A stretch of DNA of 48,474 nucleotides, taken from the NCBI GenBank assembly GCA_910592005.1, contig CAJVPP010000105.1, positions 1-48,474 on the forward strand. Direction: 5' to 3'. The position numbers were made by a program, and so were the translations under genes. Under the pieces are notes generated by a model, which did no database searches, had not been told where the DNA came from, and saw only the letters and a program-made list of their open reading frames with translations. The stretch is from Funneliformis mosseae (Eukaryota; Glomeromycota; Glomeromycetes; Glomerales; Glomeraceae). Shown piece by piece: positions 22,286-33,149 of the stretch; the stretch's first letter is position 1; the number at the start of each line of letters is the position of its first letter.

Positions 22286-24614
22286 TCACTTAATCTTTCC
22301 AGAATAGAATGTTTCATTTATTTCGGATGAATTTTTTGGTTCTGGCAAATTTTTAACATTCAAGAGCCTACTTGTATAAATTGCTCGAGGATGCGTTACA
22401 TAAGTAAGGCTCGTGATCGATACTGGTGATGGCGTTGTTGAAAGTTCATTAATCTTATTTGCTTCCTCAATTTGCTTATGAATCATTGACCCTTCATTAG
22501 AAGCATCATTTATAAGGTTAGACAATTGATTAGATAATTCATTTGCTGTTGGTCGTTCTGATGGATTTGCATCCAAACATCTGTTGATTAAACCAGAAAT
22601 AGATTGGGGTACTTTAATATTAAATTTGGGTCTTAATCCACCACAAATAGGTAAAGCCAAGTAATTATGATCAATGTCATGATAAGGTGGTAAACCTGTA
22701 ATTATTTCGTATGATATGATTCCAAATCCATAAATATCAGAAGCTTTGGTATAACGTTGTCCTCGTAAAATTTCAGGTGCCATGTAAGGTAATACACCAT
22801 ATATCCCATATTTACCAGTTTCATATATTGATTGGGAAAGTCCTAAATCACAAATACTTAATTTACCACTTGAAAGTTGAAGTATGTTTCCATGATGTAA
22901 ATCTCGATGTATAAGGTCTAAATTATGAAGAATCCCAAGATGATCCGTGATGGTCTTCATCATTTCTAATTTCTTCTTCCAAGTTAATCCTTGGAAAGAT
23001 CTATCAAGAGATTCTCTCAAACTTCCATTTTCAGCAAATTCTAATACCATGATAAAGTTTCCTGTATTTGAATTCTTTGAAATTCCATAAAATCTTATGA
23101 TAGTACCAAGAGGAGAATTTTGACAGAGATTATGTATATTTATCTAACAATAAAATCGTAAACGTTTAATAAATCATGACTTAAAAATATGACATGGTAC
23201 AAATATTTTCAAAATGGTATACCTCATTGGTGAGAGCAACACTCGTCATCTTGGAATCAAGGTTTATTTCTTTAAGTGCAACCTTAATAGGAGGGGACCT
23301 TTTCTTCTCTCTAAAACCATAAGGTTTTCCTTCTATCCAATTGGCAGAATAAATCGTTGCGAAACCTCCTCTTCCGATATGTTGAATAGATTCAAGTTTA
23401 TCCAAAGGAATCCACTCAAAACTATTATAATAATGCTCTGTTTTCTTTTGTGCATCGTAGATTATTTGATCGATCTCTTGATTTCCACTAGTTTTTCCTT
23501 CACTTAAAAATCGTCCAGGATCACATTTGTTACACCACGCTCCTCCGGTATTCATTTCCTTACAATCGGGACATATTCCATATTCTTTAAAATGAACTTT
23601 CTCATCCTTAGTCAAGTCATTTAAATTCTTATAACACCCAATGATTTTACTTTCTTCCAAGAATCTTTTATTGTCACAAAAATTGCACCATTCCTCAGAA
23701 AAATACGGTCGTTTACATTCTGGACATTTACTATAACTTTTATTACAGTCAATACATGATCCATAGTCAGTATTTAGTTGCTTACATTCATGACATATCC
23801 CATATTGTCTAAATAGAAATTTTTCTGCTCTAGATAAATCATTGTGTTCCTTACCATATCCAACAATTTCACTTTCTTTTAGAAAACTTTTAACATCACA
23901 ATCATTACACCACTTCTCTTCGGAAATATTTGGTTGTTTGCATTCATTACAACTGCCGTACATGCAGTTAGCACATGATCTGGGGTCAATTTTTAGTTGT
24001 TTACAATTGGTACATATTCCATATCGCTTAAATTGAATTTTCTCATCCTTGGATAATTGATCTAATTTCTTTTGATATCCGAGAGTTTCACTTTCTTCCA
24101 AAAACCTTTTACCATCACAATTATCACACCACGTTTCGTTTTTGGTGGTATCGCATTCTTCACATCTCTTACGTCTACAGTTAATACATGATCTGGAGTC
24201 AATTCTTAATTGTACACAATCGTGACATATTCCATATAATCTAAACCGAATTTTCTCTTCCTTGGATAATTGATCTAATTTCTTATGGTATCCGAGAGTT
24301 TCACTTTCTTCCAAAAATCTTTTAGTATCGCAATAATTGCACCATTCCTCTCCGGAAGTAATATATGGTCGGTTGCATTTATTACATTCCCTATAACTTT
24401 TATCACAATCATGACATAATTCATAGTCGACCTTCAATTGTTTACAATTCGGACATATACCGTACCGCCTAAATTGGAATTTCTCATTTTTATTTAATTT
24501 ATGAAGTTCCTTACGATAACCAATAGTTTTACTTTCTTCTAAAAATTTGTATGCATCACAATTATTGCACCAATTTCCTCCAAGTGGTTGATTACATTCA
24601 TCACAACGTTCCAT
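22286..24614 (-). CDS. Protein kinase with N-terminal array of zinc-ribbon repeats
   Basis: There are two exons, 24614-23223 and 23143-22286, joined in phase 0 by a 79-nt GT-AG intron (23222-23144), giving 749 residues. Residues 1-375 carry 20 CxxC pairs in five full repeats plus a partial one, each about 75 residues: CxxC, WCNxCDxKRFLEESExLGY, LxKxEKxxFxxYGIC, then CxxC. The kinase domain covers about 400-650: glycine loop GRGGFATIY (413-421), VALK lysine about 448, HRDLHHGN with catalytic D545, DLG in place of DFG at D563, and MAPEIL about 585-590. All residues needed for catalysis are present. The family is expanded in these fungi and is loosely TKL-like (recalled). Its substrates are unknown; the ribbons may sense a partner, metal or redox state. 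The last 70 residues are Ser/Thr-rich and probably disordered. Confidence 0.85.
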
Positions 24615-25038
24615 ATTAAAATTGAAATGAGAAAAAAAAAAAAAAAAAAGATCGTATTGCTGATCTTGTATTTTAGAAATGATTTTTAAATACGTATATA
24701 ATCACGTGATTTTAGAAAAGTCACGACAAAATGAAACTAGGATCATCATTTCACTTATTAGAGATCGCTCAATAAATATAATGAAAATAATAACGAAACT
24801 TGAATTACTCAGTAAGTATGTTTGAAACAAGAGAGGATTATCTACTTCGAAAATTTATTCTAGTTTACAGAAATTAGTTCAAGTACTTCAAAAAATGAAA
24901 GGATATATTGAAGAAATAGCACAGTATAATAATTAAGGGCTACCTTGATAGAAAAAAAGTTTTAAATTTCTATGTGAAGAATATGATGAAAGTATCTATT
25001 TCTTAAAGATTTTAACTCGACGGTCGATTTTAGAAAGT

Positions 25039-25704
25039 ATGAAAGACACAATTAAGATGAATTCAGTTATAGAACTAGTCAATGAGGTGCAACTTATCAT
25101 GGATAGTTTGATTAACGACAAAAAAAAGTGCAAATCAAATCAATAAAAACTAGAGTTTATTTTGCTTTTAAGATTGTAGAAAAAGAAAATTTTCTTTCAG
25201 TTAAAAATCAAGTCGCAATTCTTAAAAACTAAAAGATTGTCAAAATATTATTCAATTCTACGAACTAACTTATAATATTATTTAGTAACCGAATGGGCAG
25301 AATATGGTAATTTGCGTGAGTATATTTCATTGAATGGACAAGGAATTGAAATAAATTGAGAATACTATTTGCTTATGATATCGCTAAAGGATTGAATTTC
25401 CTTATTTCTGATAAGGTAATAACAAAAATTCTAGGTTTCTTTAAAAAAAAAAAAAAAAATTGCATAGCCGACTTTTTAATTATCTTGTAGATCGTTCATC
25501 GAGATATTAGATCCGAAAATATTATAATTACAACAAATTTTGGCAGTTTCTAGAAATTTAGCCATAGATAAATATAGATCTCCCGAGATGATACGAAGTC
25601 AAATGATAGGAGAGGGATTGGAAAATTACATGAAACAAAATTATGATACCAAATGTGATGTTTACAGTTTTGGAATTCTTCTTTGGGAAATTAGTAAATG
25701 TTAG
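25039..25704 (+). pseudogene. Broken protein kinase gene
   Basis: Kinase pieces lie in order on the plus strand: VAILKN with frame breaks (about 25210), TEWAEYGNLREYISLNGQG (25287-25343), FAYDIAKGLNFLISDK-like text, a GT-AG intron at 25416-25490, IVHRDIRSENIIIT (25491-25532), then YRSPEMIRSQMIGEG (about 25573-25617) and YDTKCDVYSFGILLWEIS (25642-25695), ending at a TAG at 25702. The DFG region between the catalytic loop and the SPE motif is missing, and several stops and shifts occur. It lies head-to-head with the intact kinase gene but has no zinc ribbons, so it is a relative and not a direct copy. From 25705 to 26050 a different frame stays open, with unrecognised sequence. Confidence 0.7.
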
Positions 25705-26123
25705 GATGCAAGGTAATGAAGAATTAGGTAAATATTATATGATAATGGCCGCTAATAAAAAATATGAAACAGTAGTAAAGCACAAATTTAGTCTAGTGAA
25801 GATGTTTCACATAATTGTAATAGAAAACGAAATAACTGAACTATTTGATGACATAATTGTCTCATTGATTAAATGTAAATTCTTAATTTTGGCTGGAGTT
25901 ACGATTATCCGTAAAACTTTTGACCAGTTTTGTGGTCAGAGCCGAAATTCAGCGAAATTAAGCGAAATTATCAATCGATTTATAATGATCATTAAGAAAG
26001 ATATATTGATAGCAGAAGGAATGTTAACGGTAATTTTGGAATATCCATGAATTATTTAATCTGTAAACCAATTTGTTATATTCTCGAGACACCCACTTGG
26101 ACAAAAAGCAAATCGCTAAACAT

Positions 26124-26257
26124 TTAAGGTTGCGGGGCAAAACCGTATCCCATTTTGGAAAAGTTGAAACCTTTCGGTTTCGATGGGTTTCGACGGGTTT
26201 CGACGAATTTGATTTTGATGCCTGTCGAAACCTCCGGGTTTTTCCCGGCAACCTTAA
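26124..26257. mobile_element. 134-bp MITE candidate with TTAA ends
   Basis: The element starts TTAAGGTTGC and ends GCAACCTTAA, perfect 10-bp terminal inverted repeats. A weaker second inverted match lies inside (GGGGCAAAACC against GGGTTTTTCCC). The middle has tandem GGGTTTCGACG copies at about 26178-26205. TTAA at both ends fits a piggyBac-type target duplication, although TTAA could also be part of the inverted repeat. Its GC content is far above the flanks. There is no coding capacity. Confidence 0.6.
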
Positions 26258-26423
26258 GAATTTAAAATTTATTTTTGGTCTTTTAACAAATCAAAAAAAA
26301 AAAAGAGGATATTACTTAATCTTTTAGTTCTTTTAGCATTAAAAAAAATATATATATATTGCGCTCTGCATGATTATCAAAACAAAAAAAATGAAAGTGA
26401 CATGTGTCACGTGAAAAATTCAA

Positions 26424-26444
26424 GGGTTAGGGTTAAGGTCAGGG
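26424..26444 (+). repeat. Short telomere-like (TTAGGG-related) run
   Basis: The sequence GGGTTAGGGTTAAGGTCAGG contains one exact TTAGGG with imperfect neighbours, similar to the usual fungal telomere repeat. It sits internally between genes. Confidence 0.35.
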
Positions 26445-26599
26445 TTTTTCCGGAGACGCTCTTACAAAATTAATTTCATAAATACGTGAACGCTTTTCCA
26501 TCACAAAAAAATTTTTTTTTTACCGATCATAAATCAGGTAATTTTTATCAATTAAAATGTTATTATCGTATAACTTGTAAATTAAGATGGTTACGATTT

Positions 26600-27002
26600 T
26601 ATCATGACTACAGCTCTAGCTCGTACCCTTCCTTTCTCCATTAACGCTTCCAGTAAAATTGACTAAAGACCCTTGACTCAGCCCATGTGTTTGCTCTAAT
26701 ACTCGTATGCTCCATTTGCTAGTTGGCATAATGCAATGGCAGTTTGTTTCCATATTGCATTAGAGGAATCTAAAATAAAAGCTGGATAGCTAATCAATCC
26801 ACGATAGCGCGAAAAGTGGCAAGCGTAATGCGAAAGAGTTTGAGTTATGACTATCTCCATCTACTAAAAAATGGGAAAACATCTGTCCAAGTTTAGGTCT
26901 TGGCCGATGTTGTATTCTTGCATTTGATGAAGAGAAAAAAATAATTTGGATAATCAAAGGTTTAAAGGTTATAAATATTGAATATTCTTTGCATTTGAAC
27001 AT
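26600..27002 (-). pseudogene. Short decayed coding relic of a dispersed family
   Basis: On the minus strand, one frame (26790-27002) reads QHRPRPKLGQMFSHFLVDGD and SHNSNSFALRLPLFALSWID. After a frame change it continues as ISYPAFILDSSNAIWKQTAI and ALCQLANGAYEY until a TAG near 26700, with further broken text beyond. The composition is clearly protein-like. I suspect part of the repeated transposon-associated family, but recognition is from memory and weak. Confidence 0.35.
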
Positions 27003-27551
27003 TCTGTTACAAGAATTTGTATTACCGGTATATAATAACTAGCTGATGATAGTATTGCTGAAAACCCATGGTGTAAATGGAAATAAGGAAGTACCCGCTT
27101 GTGTAAGCTTTTTGGTTGCTTATTAAATGGTAAAGTTTAACCAATCAGCGAAATTCTGTGAAGTTCCAGGTTCTTTTTGATTCCAATGATCTATTATTTT
27201 TTTTAGGTGCGTGGGAACTGCCTAAATGTGAAACAAAGACGGAGGCTGAAAATCATGATCATTAATGACTAGTGAACGACGAAAGTGACGACGCGTGATT
27301 GAAATTGTATTATAAATTGAATTATTAAATTCACCTTAGGGGGATGATTGAGATCGAAAGTTACATAAGTTTAATCACCGTTATATAATCGTTCTTATCG
27401 TGAGATAATGTGGTCATATTTATAAAATTTCACCTGTGAAATAAAAAATCGTCATCAATATGTAACGCGTTGATAAAAATCAAAAGAAATAAAAAGGAAT
27501 AAAAAGGCTGCTGATTCGAGAAGAAAAACTCATTGAAAAGTAAAAATAAAC
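27003..27551. promoter_or_regulatory. Upstream region of the epimerase-glycosyltransferase gene
   Basis: No gene was found. A TATA-like TTATATAAT at about 27380 lies 170 bases before the ATG at 27552. Poly-purine sequence (AAAAGAAATAAAAAGGAATA) lies just upstream of the coding start. Confidence 0.35.
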
Positions 27552-30500
27552 ATGACTATAAGAAGAAATGTTATTTTAATTACGGGAGGCAATGGCTTCA
27601 TTGTATGTACCCTTCTTTTTTTTCTAAAAAAAAATTCAATTAAATAATAAATAATTATATAAATGTCATCTTTAGGGAAGTCATGTTGCAAAATATTTAC
27701 ACGACAAAGGAAACTACATTCGCGTAGTCGATTTGCATGACGACCCAACCTTTCGTCTTTTCAAAGATACGGCTGAATTCTGTTCAGAATTCATCGAAGG
27801 TGACATCCGTTCACTTATAACTTGCCGTAAATTATTTATTAAGAACGATGTAAAATGGGTATTTCATTTTGCTGCGAATATGGGAGGTATGGGCATTATT
27901 CACTCCAAAAATAATTTCGTAATATATCAAGAAAATCATTTGATGTCCTTGAATATACTCAAAGTTTCGATGGAGTCAGATATTGAAAAGTTCTTTTATG
28001 CTTCCACCGCTTGCGTTTACTCCAATAAAAAACAATCAGATATTAATTATGAGATAAAATTAAAGGAAAGCGATACATGGAATTGCATTTCCAAAGATTC
28101 AAAAGCTCAAGAACTTTATGGTGCCGAAAAATTAAACACCGAAATACTTATATCCAGTTTAGTAGATCCAATGGAAAATAAAAAATTTCCTCAATTCAAA
28201 ATTGCAAGGTTTCATAACATTTACGGAGAAGGTGGTGCATGGTATGGCGGCAGGGAAAAAGCTCCGGCCGCCTTATTAAGAAAAGCGATTTTCTCGAGTA
28301 TTTATGCACGAGGAAATGAGATTGAAATTTGGGGTAACGGAAAACAAAGACGAAGTTTCTTGTATATAGATGATTGCGTCGAAGCTGTCATTAAACTCAT
28401 GGAAAGTGATTTAGAAATCACACTAAATATTGGTTCGGAAGAATCAATTAGCATAGAAGAACTTGCTTATGTCGCGTTTGAAACCATTGGCGTGGCATGT
28501 GATACCGTGAGGTTGAGGCTTGACACCGAAAAACCCGTTGGTGTAAATAGTAGGAATTCGGATAACACCTTAATTCGGAAGTACCTAAATTGGTCACCAA
28601 GACATTCGATCCGTGAAGGTATGAAAAAGACCTCCTTGTGGATTCGACAAGAAATTGAGAAAATGAAATTGCAATATGAGAATGATCCAATCGGATGGAA
28701 TGATTTAATCAAGTCATCATTAAAAAGTCAAGTGAACGTATTAACTTTTCAAGACGAAACCATAACGTTTGGAGTGCTTGTACCGATAACTTCTCGAGGA
28801 TTAATTAACCCTGTAGATTGCTTAGAGAATTTATCAAACTTTGCAAAAAGTCTTCACAAGACTTCGCAACGAGATGTTACGGAAAGAATTTGTAAAACAA
28901 TTTACCATATTAAAATTTACATCGGAATAGATAAGAATGATTGCCTCTTTCATCCGATCCAAAATAATCCTGCGGAAGGAATCCTTCGCGAACATGGATT
29001 CACGGATATACATACAAAGTCATTTGATTTTCCTCCGGGTTCTATATGCGCAATCTGGAGGGAATTGGCTCGTCAAGCGTATCACGACAAATGCGATTAT
29101 TTTGTTTTATTTGGCGATGACGTGATCATCGAAACCGATGGCTGGATGAGTAAATTTCATAAAGCTTATCGCGAAATTTCTACTCAAAAAAAGGTTCCAT
29201 GCGGTTTCGGATGTGTAACCTTTGACGATACCAGTTTTCCCGGGTTTCCAACGTTTCCGGTGATGGGTCGAGTACATTTGGACATCTTTAATGGTAACAT
29301 ATTTCCGAGGGAAAAATTTCAAAATCAAGATGGAGACCCGTACTTGTTTCAGACATATCGAAGATGGGGATGTTCGGTTATGTTACATGATGTTAAAATT
29401 CAAAATTTCGTGGGCGGAAGTCAAGCCCCAAGATATGAAAGAAAGCATTATCCGGAGTGGAGTTTTGATATTTTAGATAAATCTGTTGATACAGTTGAAA
29501 AGTGGTTGAAATCGAATTGCAAGGTTCCGGTACCAAAATTGTTAACACTTGATATCGTAATACCAAGTTATAGGGTTGAATTGAAATTTCTTGATCCAAT
29601 CATTAACGTGGAGAGACCCCCAACGATGTCAACAAGCATTGTGATTATAATTGATAATCCAAATACACCAAACACAACCATTTTAAAAAAATTATATGAG
29701 AAAGATCCTTTTATCAGAATTCGAGAGCACAAAACCAATTTGGGTGCGAGTTTATCAAGAAATCGAGGGCTAAAAGAATCCAACGCGGACTATGTATTGT
29801 TATTGGATGATGACGTGATTCCGGAAAAGAACATACTATTTGAATGTGAAAAAATAATCAAAATGTATCCAAACGCTTGCGGCTTCGTAGGAAATACGAA
29901 ATTCCCTCCAGCGAATGATAACATTTTTGTAAGTGCGTTGGTTTTGTCCTGTATCACGTATTTTTGGGATATTGCGGAAAAATTTAAAGATGACATCCCT
30001 TGGGGCGTAACCGCAAATTTACTAATTAAACGATTTAAAGATAACGTACTCTTTGATCCAATTTTTCCCCCGACCGGTGGAGGAGAGGATATCGATTTCT
30101 GTTTGAAAAAGAGGAATTTTTTTATTAATAATGTAGCGAATGGGATAGGATTTATAGCAGCGCCAAATGTTAAAGTGACGCATCCTTGGTGGAATGATGG
30201 GAAGAGGGTCTATAAAAGATTTTTTATGTGGGCGAAAGGCGATGGTGCCTTAGTTAAAATGTATCCGGAATTAAGTTATAACGATATTTTACCTAACAGT
30301 GCAGAGTTATTGTTGGGGACAATATTAATCTTTTTCATCACGATAATAATTTCATTAATTGTCGCTGTATTTAATGACACAGCAATCATTAATATCTTTG
30401 TAATTTGGACATTCTTATCTATTCCACTTGTCATCGTTTCCATAATGATCGTTGACATCTATTTGACGTTTATAAATCCCTGCGGGGTACCTACGGTTCG

Positions 30501-30738
30501 TGGTTATCGTTTTATGATAGCCGCAGCTGAATCATCAATCATCCGTCTGATTAGTCAATGTGGTCGTTTGGAAGGAATGATTGAACGAAAAGAATGGAAA
30601 TGTATCGGGAGAAGATTTGATTGGTTCGTAAAGAGATGTGGAAATAAACCGATGAACGACGAAATAAACAGGAATTTGATGAAATTTTCTCTTTGGTTTT
30701 GCTTAATGGTGTTAAGCCTTAGCTTGCTTGTTAGATAA
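27552..30738 (+). CDS. GDP-mannose 3,5-epimerase fused to two glycosyltransferase modules
   Basis: There are two exons, 27552-27602 and 27676-30738, with a 73-nt intron, giving 1037 residues. Residues 1-350 are a plant-type GDP-mannose 3,5-epimerase: glycine loop ITGGNGFIGSH, FHFAANMGGMGI, ASTAC with Cys130, YGAEK (Tyr165, Lys169), GGREKAPAA with Lys212, and SRNSDN with Arg310. These match the residues known to act in the Arabidopsis enzyme, which turns GDP-D-mannose into GDP-L-galactose and GDP-L-gulose. Residues about 380-630 form a GT-A-like module (FVLFGDDV, 497-499 GDD) of no family I can name. Residues about 640-880 form a GT2-like module: DIVIPSY, NLGASLSRNRGL, LLLDDDV (728-730), GGGEDIDF. 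Membrane segments lie near 895-917, 923-947 and 1020-1036. The fusion suggests synthesis and use of one sugar nucleotide at a membrane. The product sugar and acceptor are inferred. Confidence 0.8.
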
Positions 30739-31007
30739 AATTTTAGTTTCAAAACTTTTTTGTCATTTTTATTTAATTGCTGGAAAACGTTGTTAAAACG
30801 AATACCATCGGATAGATTATTAATTATGTTTAAAATGTTTAGGATTTTAATTCTCTCTTTTTTTTTTTCAATAACGTTTCAAGACATATAATATTCATGA
30901 CGCATTTCAAATATGTATAAACAAGAGTAACATTCAGTCGTTTTTAAAAAAAAAAAAAAAAATTTATGTAAGATAATTTTACAATAAAGCTTGTACGTAA
31001 ATAATTT
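30739..31007. terminator. Shared 3-prime region of two convergent genes
   Basis: This is the 269-base gap between the stop of the epimerase fusion (+) and the stop of the ATPase gene (-). It holds T and A runs and an AATAAA near 30982 on the plus strand. Both transcripts must end here, so their 3-prime UTRs could overlap. Confidence 0.4.
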
Positions 31008-33149
31008 TTAAACATCTTTTTCGATCTGTGATTTCTCTCCTAATAAAATTTCCATAGCATGTTTTATTAGATGACTTGAAGGAACAACAAAAGGTTTTTC
31101 GATCGATAATGCATCATCATTCCCATCATCAATTTCATCAATCAATCTATACTCCAAAATTCCATCGTTAATTAACTCATCTATAACAGGTGGCGTGAAT
31201 TCCTTACACAAACGATGATAGGAAACCTTATTCATTGGACTGGCAATAATATAACGACTTATGCGTTTGATCGGATCACCGGGAATTTCATCATCCATCG
31301 GTAAATCTTTTGAAAGTAAAATAAGTTGATGCTGCGCCCGAATGAATGGTTCAAATGTTTCAACTTTTTTTGTAAAAGAATAATAATTAATCACTTTTTT
31401 TTTTTATTTATATTACCAAAGATGATTAAGAAACCTTGAGTGAATCTTAACTTGTTAACCTGCCATTCGAAAGAATGTAATCTTGTACAAATGATTTCCA
31501 GTATAAAATTCTTCCACCAAGAACTTTGTGAAGATCATCTTCCATTTTGAAAATCCCTTCGCGTATTTCTTGTGGGACGGTCGGTACTAGAGTCTTGTGA
31601 AAATACTTGTTGACTTCTGATCGGGATAAATCACCAATGATTAAAGATTTCGTATGAAGCTCTAAATAATCAAATATGAAAACTTGTTAAGCTAGCAAAA
31701 AAAATATTTTGATTCGTCATGATAATTAATACTTACGAATATTCACTTTTTATTTTATTTTTTTAAAAGTAAGAAAGGAATGTTAGAATAAAGATATGGG
31801 AAAAAAAAAATAATCTTTTTTTTTTTTTGCTTCACGTACTTTGTGCCAATAATCTTCCGTAAAATGCATCCGAAGTAACGTGAATGATGTGGCACAAGCT
31901 ATCTTGTACTGTGAAGACTACCAATGCATCCAGAAGTATCTGTAGAGCTTCGTTATCATTCAAAAGATATCTCAATTTATGAGCTTCATCGAAAACTATG
32001 ATAGGAATTTTCTTTTTTCTCGTGTCTATAAAAAAACATAAGAATAAGTTGTAATTATAAATATTATTTTGAAGGTTGGAATAATTAACAACCCTTATCA
32101 TGTTCGTGTATCCGGTATCTGTCTTTTTCATCATCCTCTTTCTTTTCTTCCCCCTTTTCATTGAGATCAACTCCATGATACATCAATAACCCAGCTTGAA
32201 ATTTCTCCAATAATTTGGCGAGATCACTTCGATTCTGACTTTTTGCGACAGAATAAGCATCCGTCTCATCATCACCTTCTGATTGTTGCACATTTTGTAA
32301 TAGTTGTTTCTTTTCATAACTTTCAGGTCCACTCAATCGTAAACTTCTAAGGGCGATTGCTTCATCTTCAAATACCTTAAGATTAGGGTAAAATGAAGCA
32401 ATTCTCGTAAAAAATATTTCTAAACGTGACGCGAATTCCGATATAAATGAAATAAGATCCGCGAATCCTGTATGTATTTAAATGATAAGTCAAGAAGGCA
32501 TTCACATGTTATTTTTTTTTAAAAAAAAAGAAAAAATTACGAGACCTGGGATTCGCAAATCGATGTAAGTCACATGATATCGATCGTCGGATAGGACCTC
32601 TCGTAGCAGAGAGGTTTTTCCCACACTTACAGTAAATATGAACAAAAAAAAAAAAAAATTTGATCCCAAAAATTGATTAAATATTCAAAGTAGTGTTTTT
32701 TTTTCCGCGTTCACCAACCTTGTAGAACCATTCACGATCAAAAACTTTGGATCTCCACTTAATAAATCATTCAATATACGTATCTCATGCTCTCTACCCA
32801 AAAATCCAGGAATTCTATTAAATGTATGAGTTATTGGTAATTTGATTTTTTCATAAGTGGCTAATGCTTGAGATTCCAATTCTTGCGTTGCCTTTTGTGG
32901 TTGTGAAAGGGAACGAGAGACAAAAGATAGTGGGCCAACTATTGTCCTAAGTAAATTAAAAATTGAAAACGTACGAGAATGAGCTGGACGAATTGAAAAT
33001 GGCGACGATTTACGGCAAGGTTGTACGATCAATGGTTGAATGAAATGGGGTTTGTGTATGATAAGTGACGATCTTATCAAAGAATTTTTCAGCATCTTTA
33101 TGTATTTGTGAGAAATCCTTTGCAAAAAGATTAATGTTTTTACCGACAA
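31008..33149 (-). CDS. Mitochondrial-type P-loop ATPase (archaeal-ATPase/AAA-like)
   Basis: Six exons: 33149-32719, 32625-32546, 32467-32093, 32025-31840, 31661-31452 and 31363-31008. All introns are GT-AG and all phases close, giving 545 residues. The N-terminus is basic, hydroxylated and poor in acids (MLKNSLIRSSLIIHKPHF, from Met20), like a mitochondrial presequence, so Met20 may be the real start. Residues 115-148 read IPGFLGREHEIRILNDLL followed by Walker A GSTSVGKT. Walker B is IIVFDEAH, D308-E309. The C-terminal part resembles a winged-helix (KRISRYIIASPMNKVSYHRL). The layout GRExE, Walker A, Walker B fits the Arch_ATPase/STAND group of AAA-like NTPases, found in many fungi without assigned function. 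The first intron falls inside the Walker A codons, and retaining it gives an early stop. Confidence 0.75.

Noticed and set aside
26073..26327. Plus-strand 84-residue frame
   Set aside because: Most of it is the MITE candidate translated by chance.
28448..30752. Several minus-strand frames of 60-81 codons
   Set aside because: They are antisense to the epimerase fusion and have no independent features.
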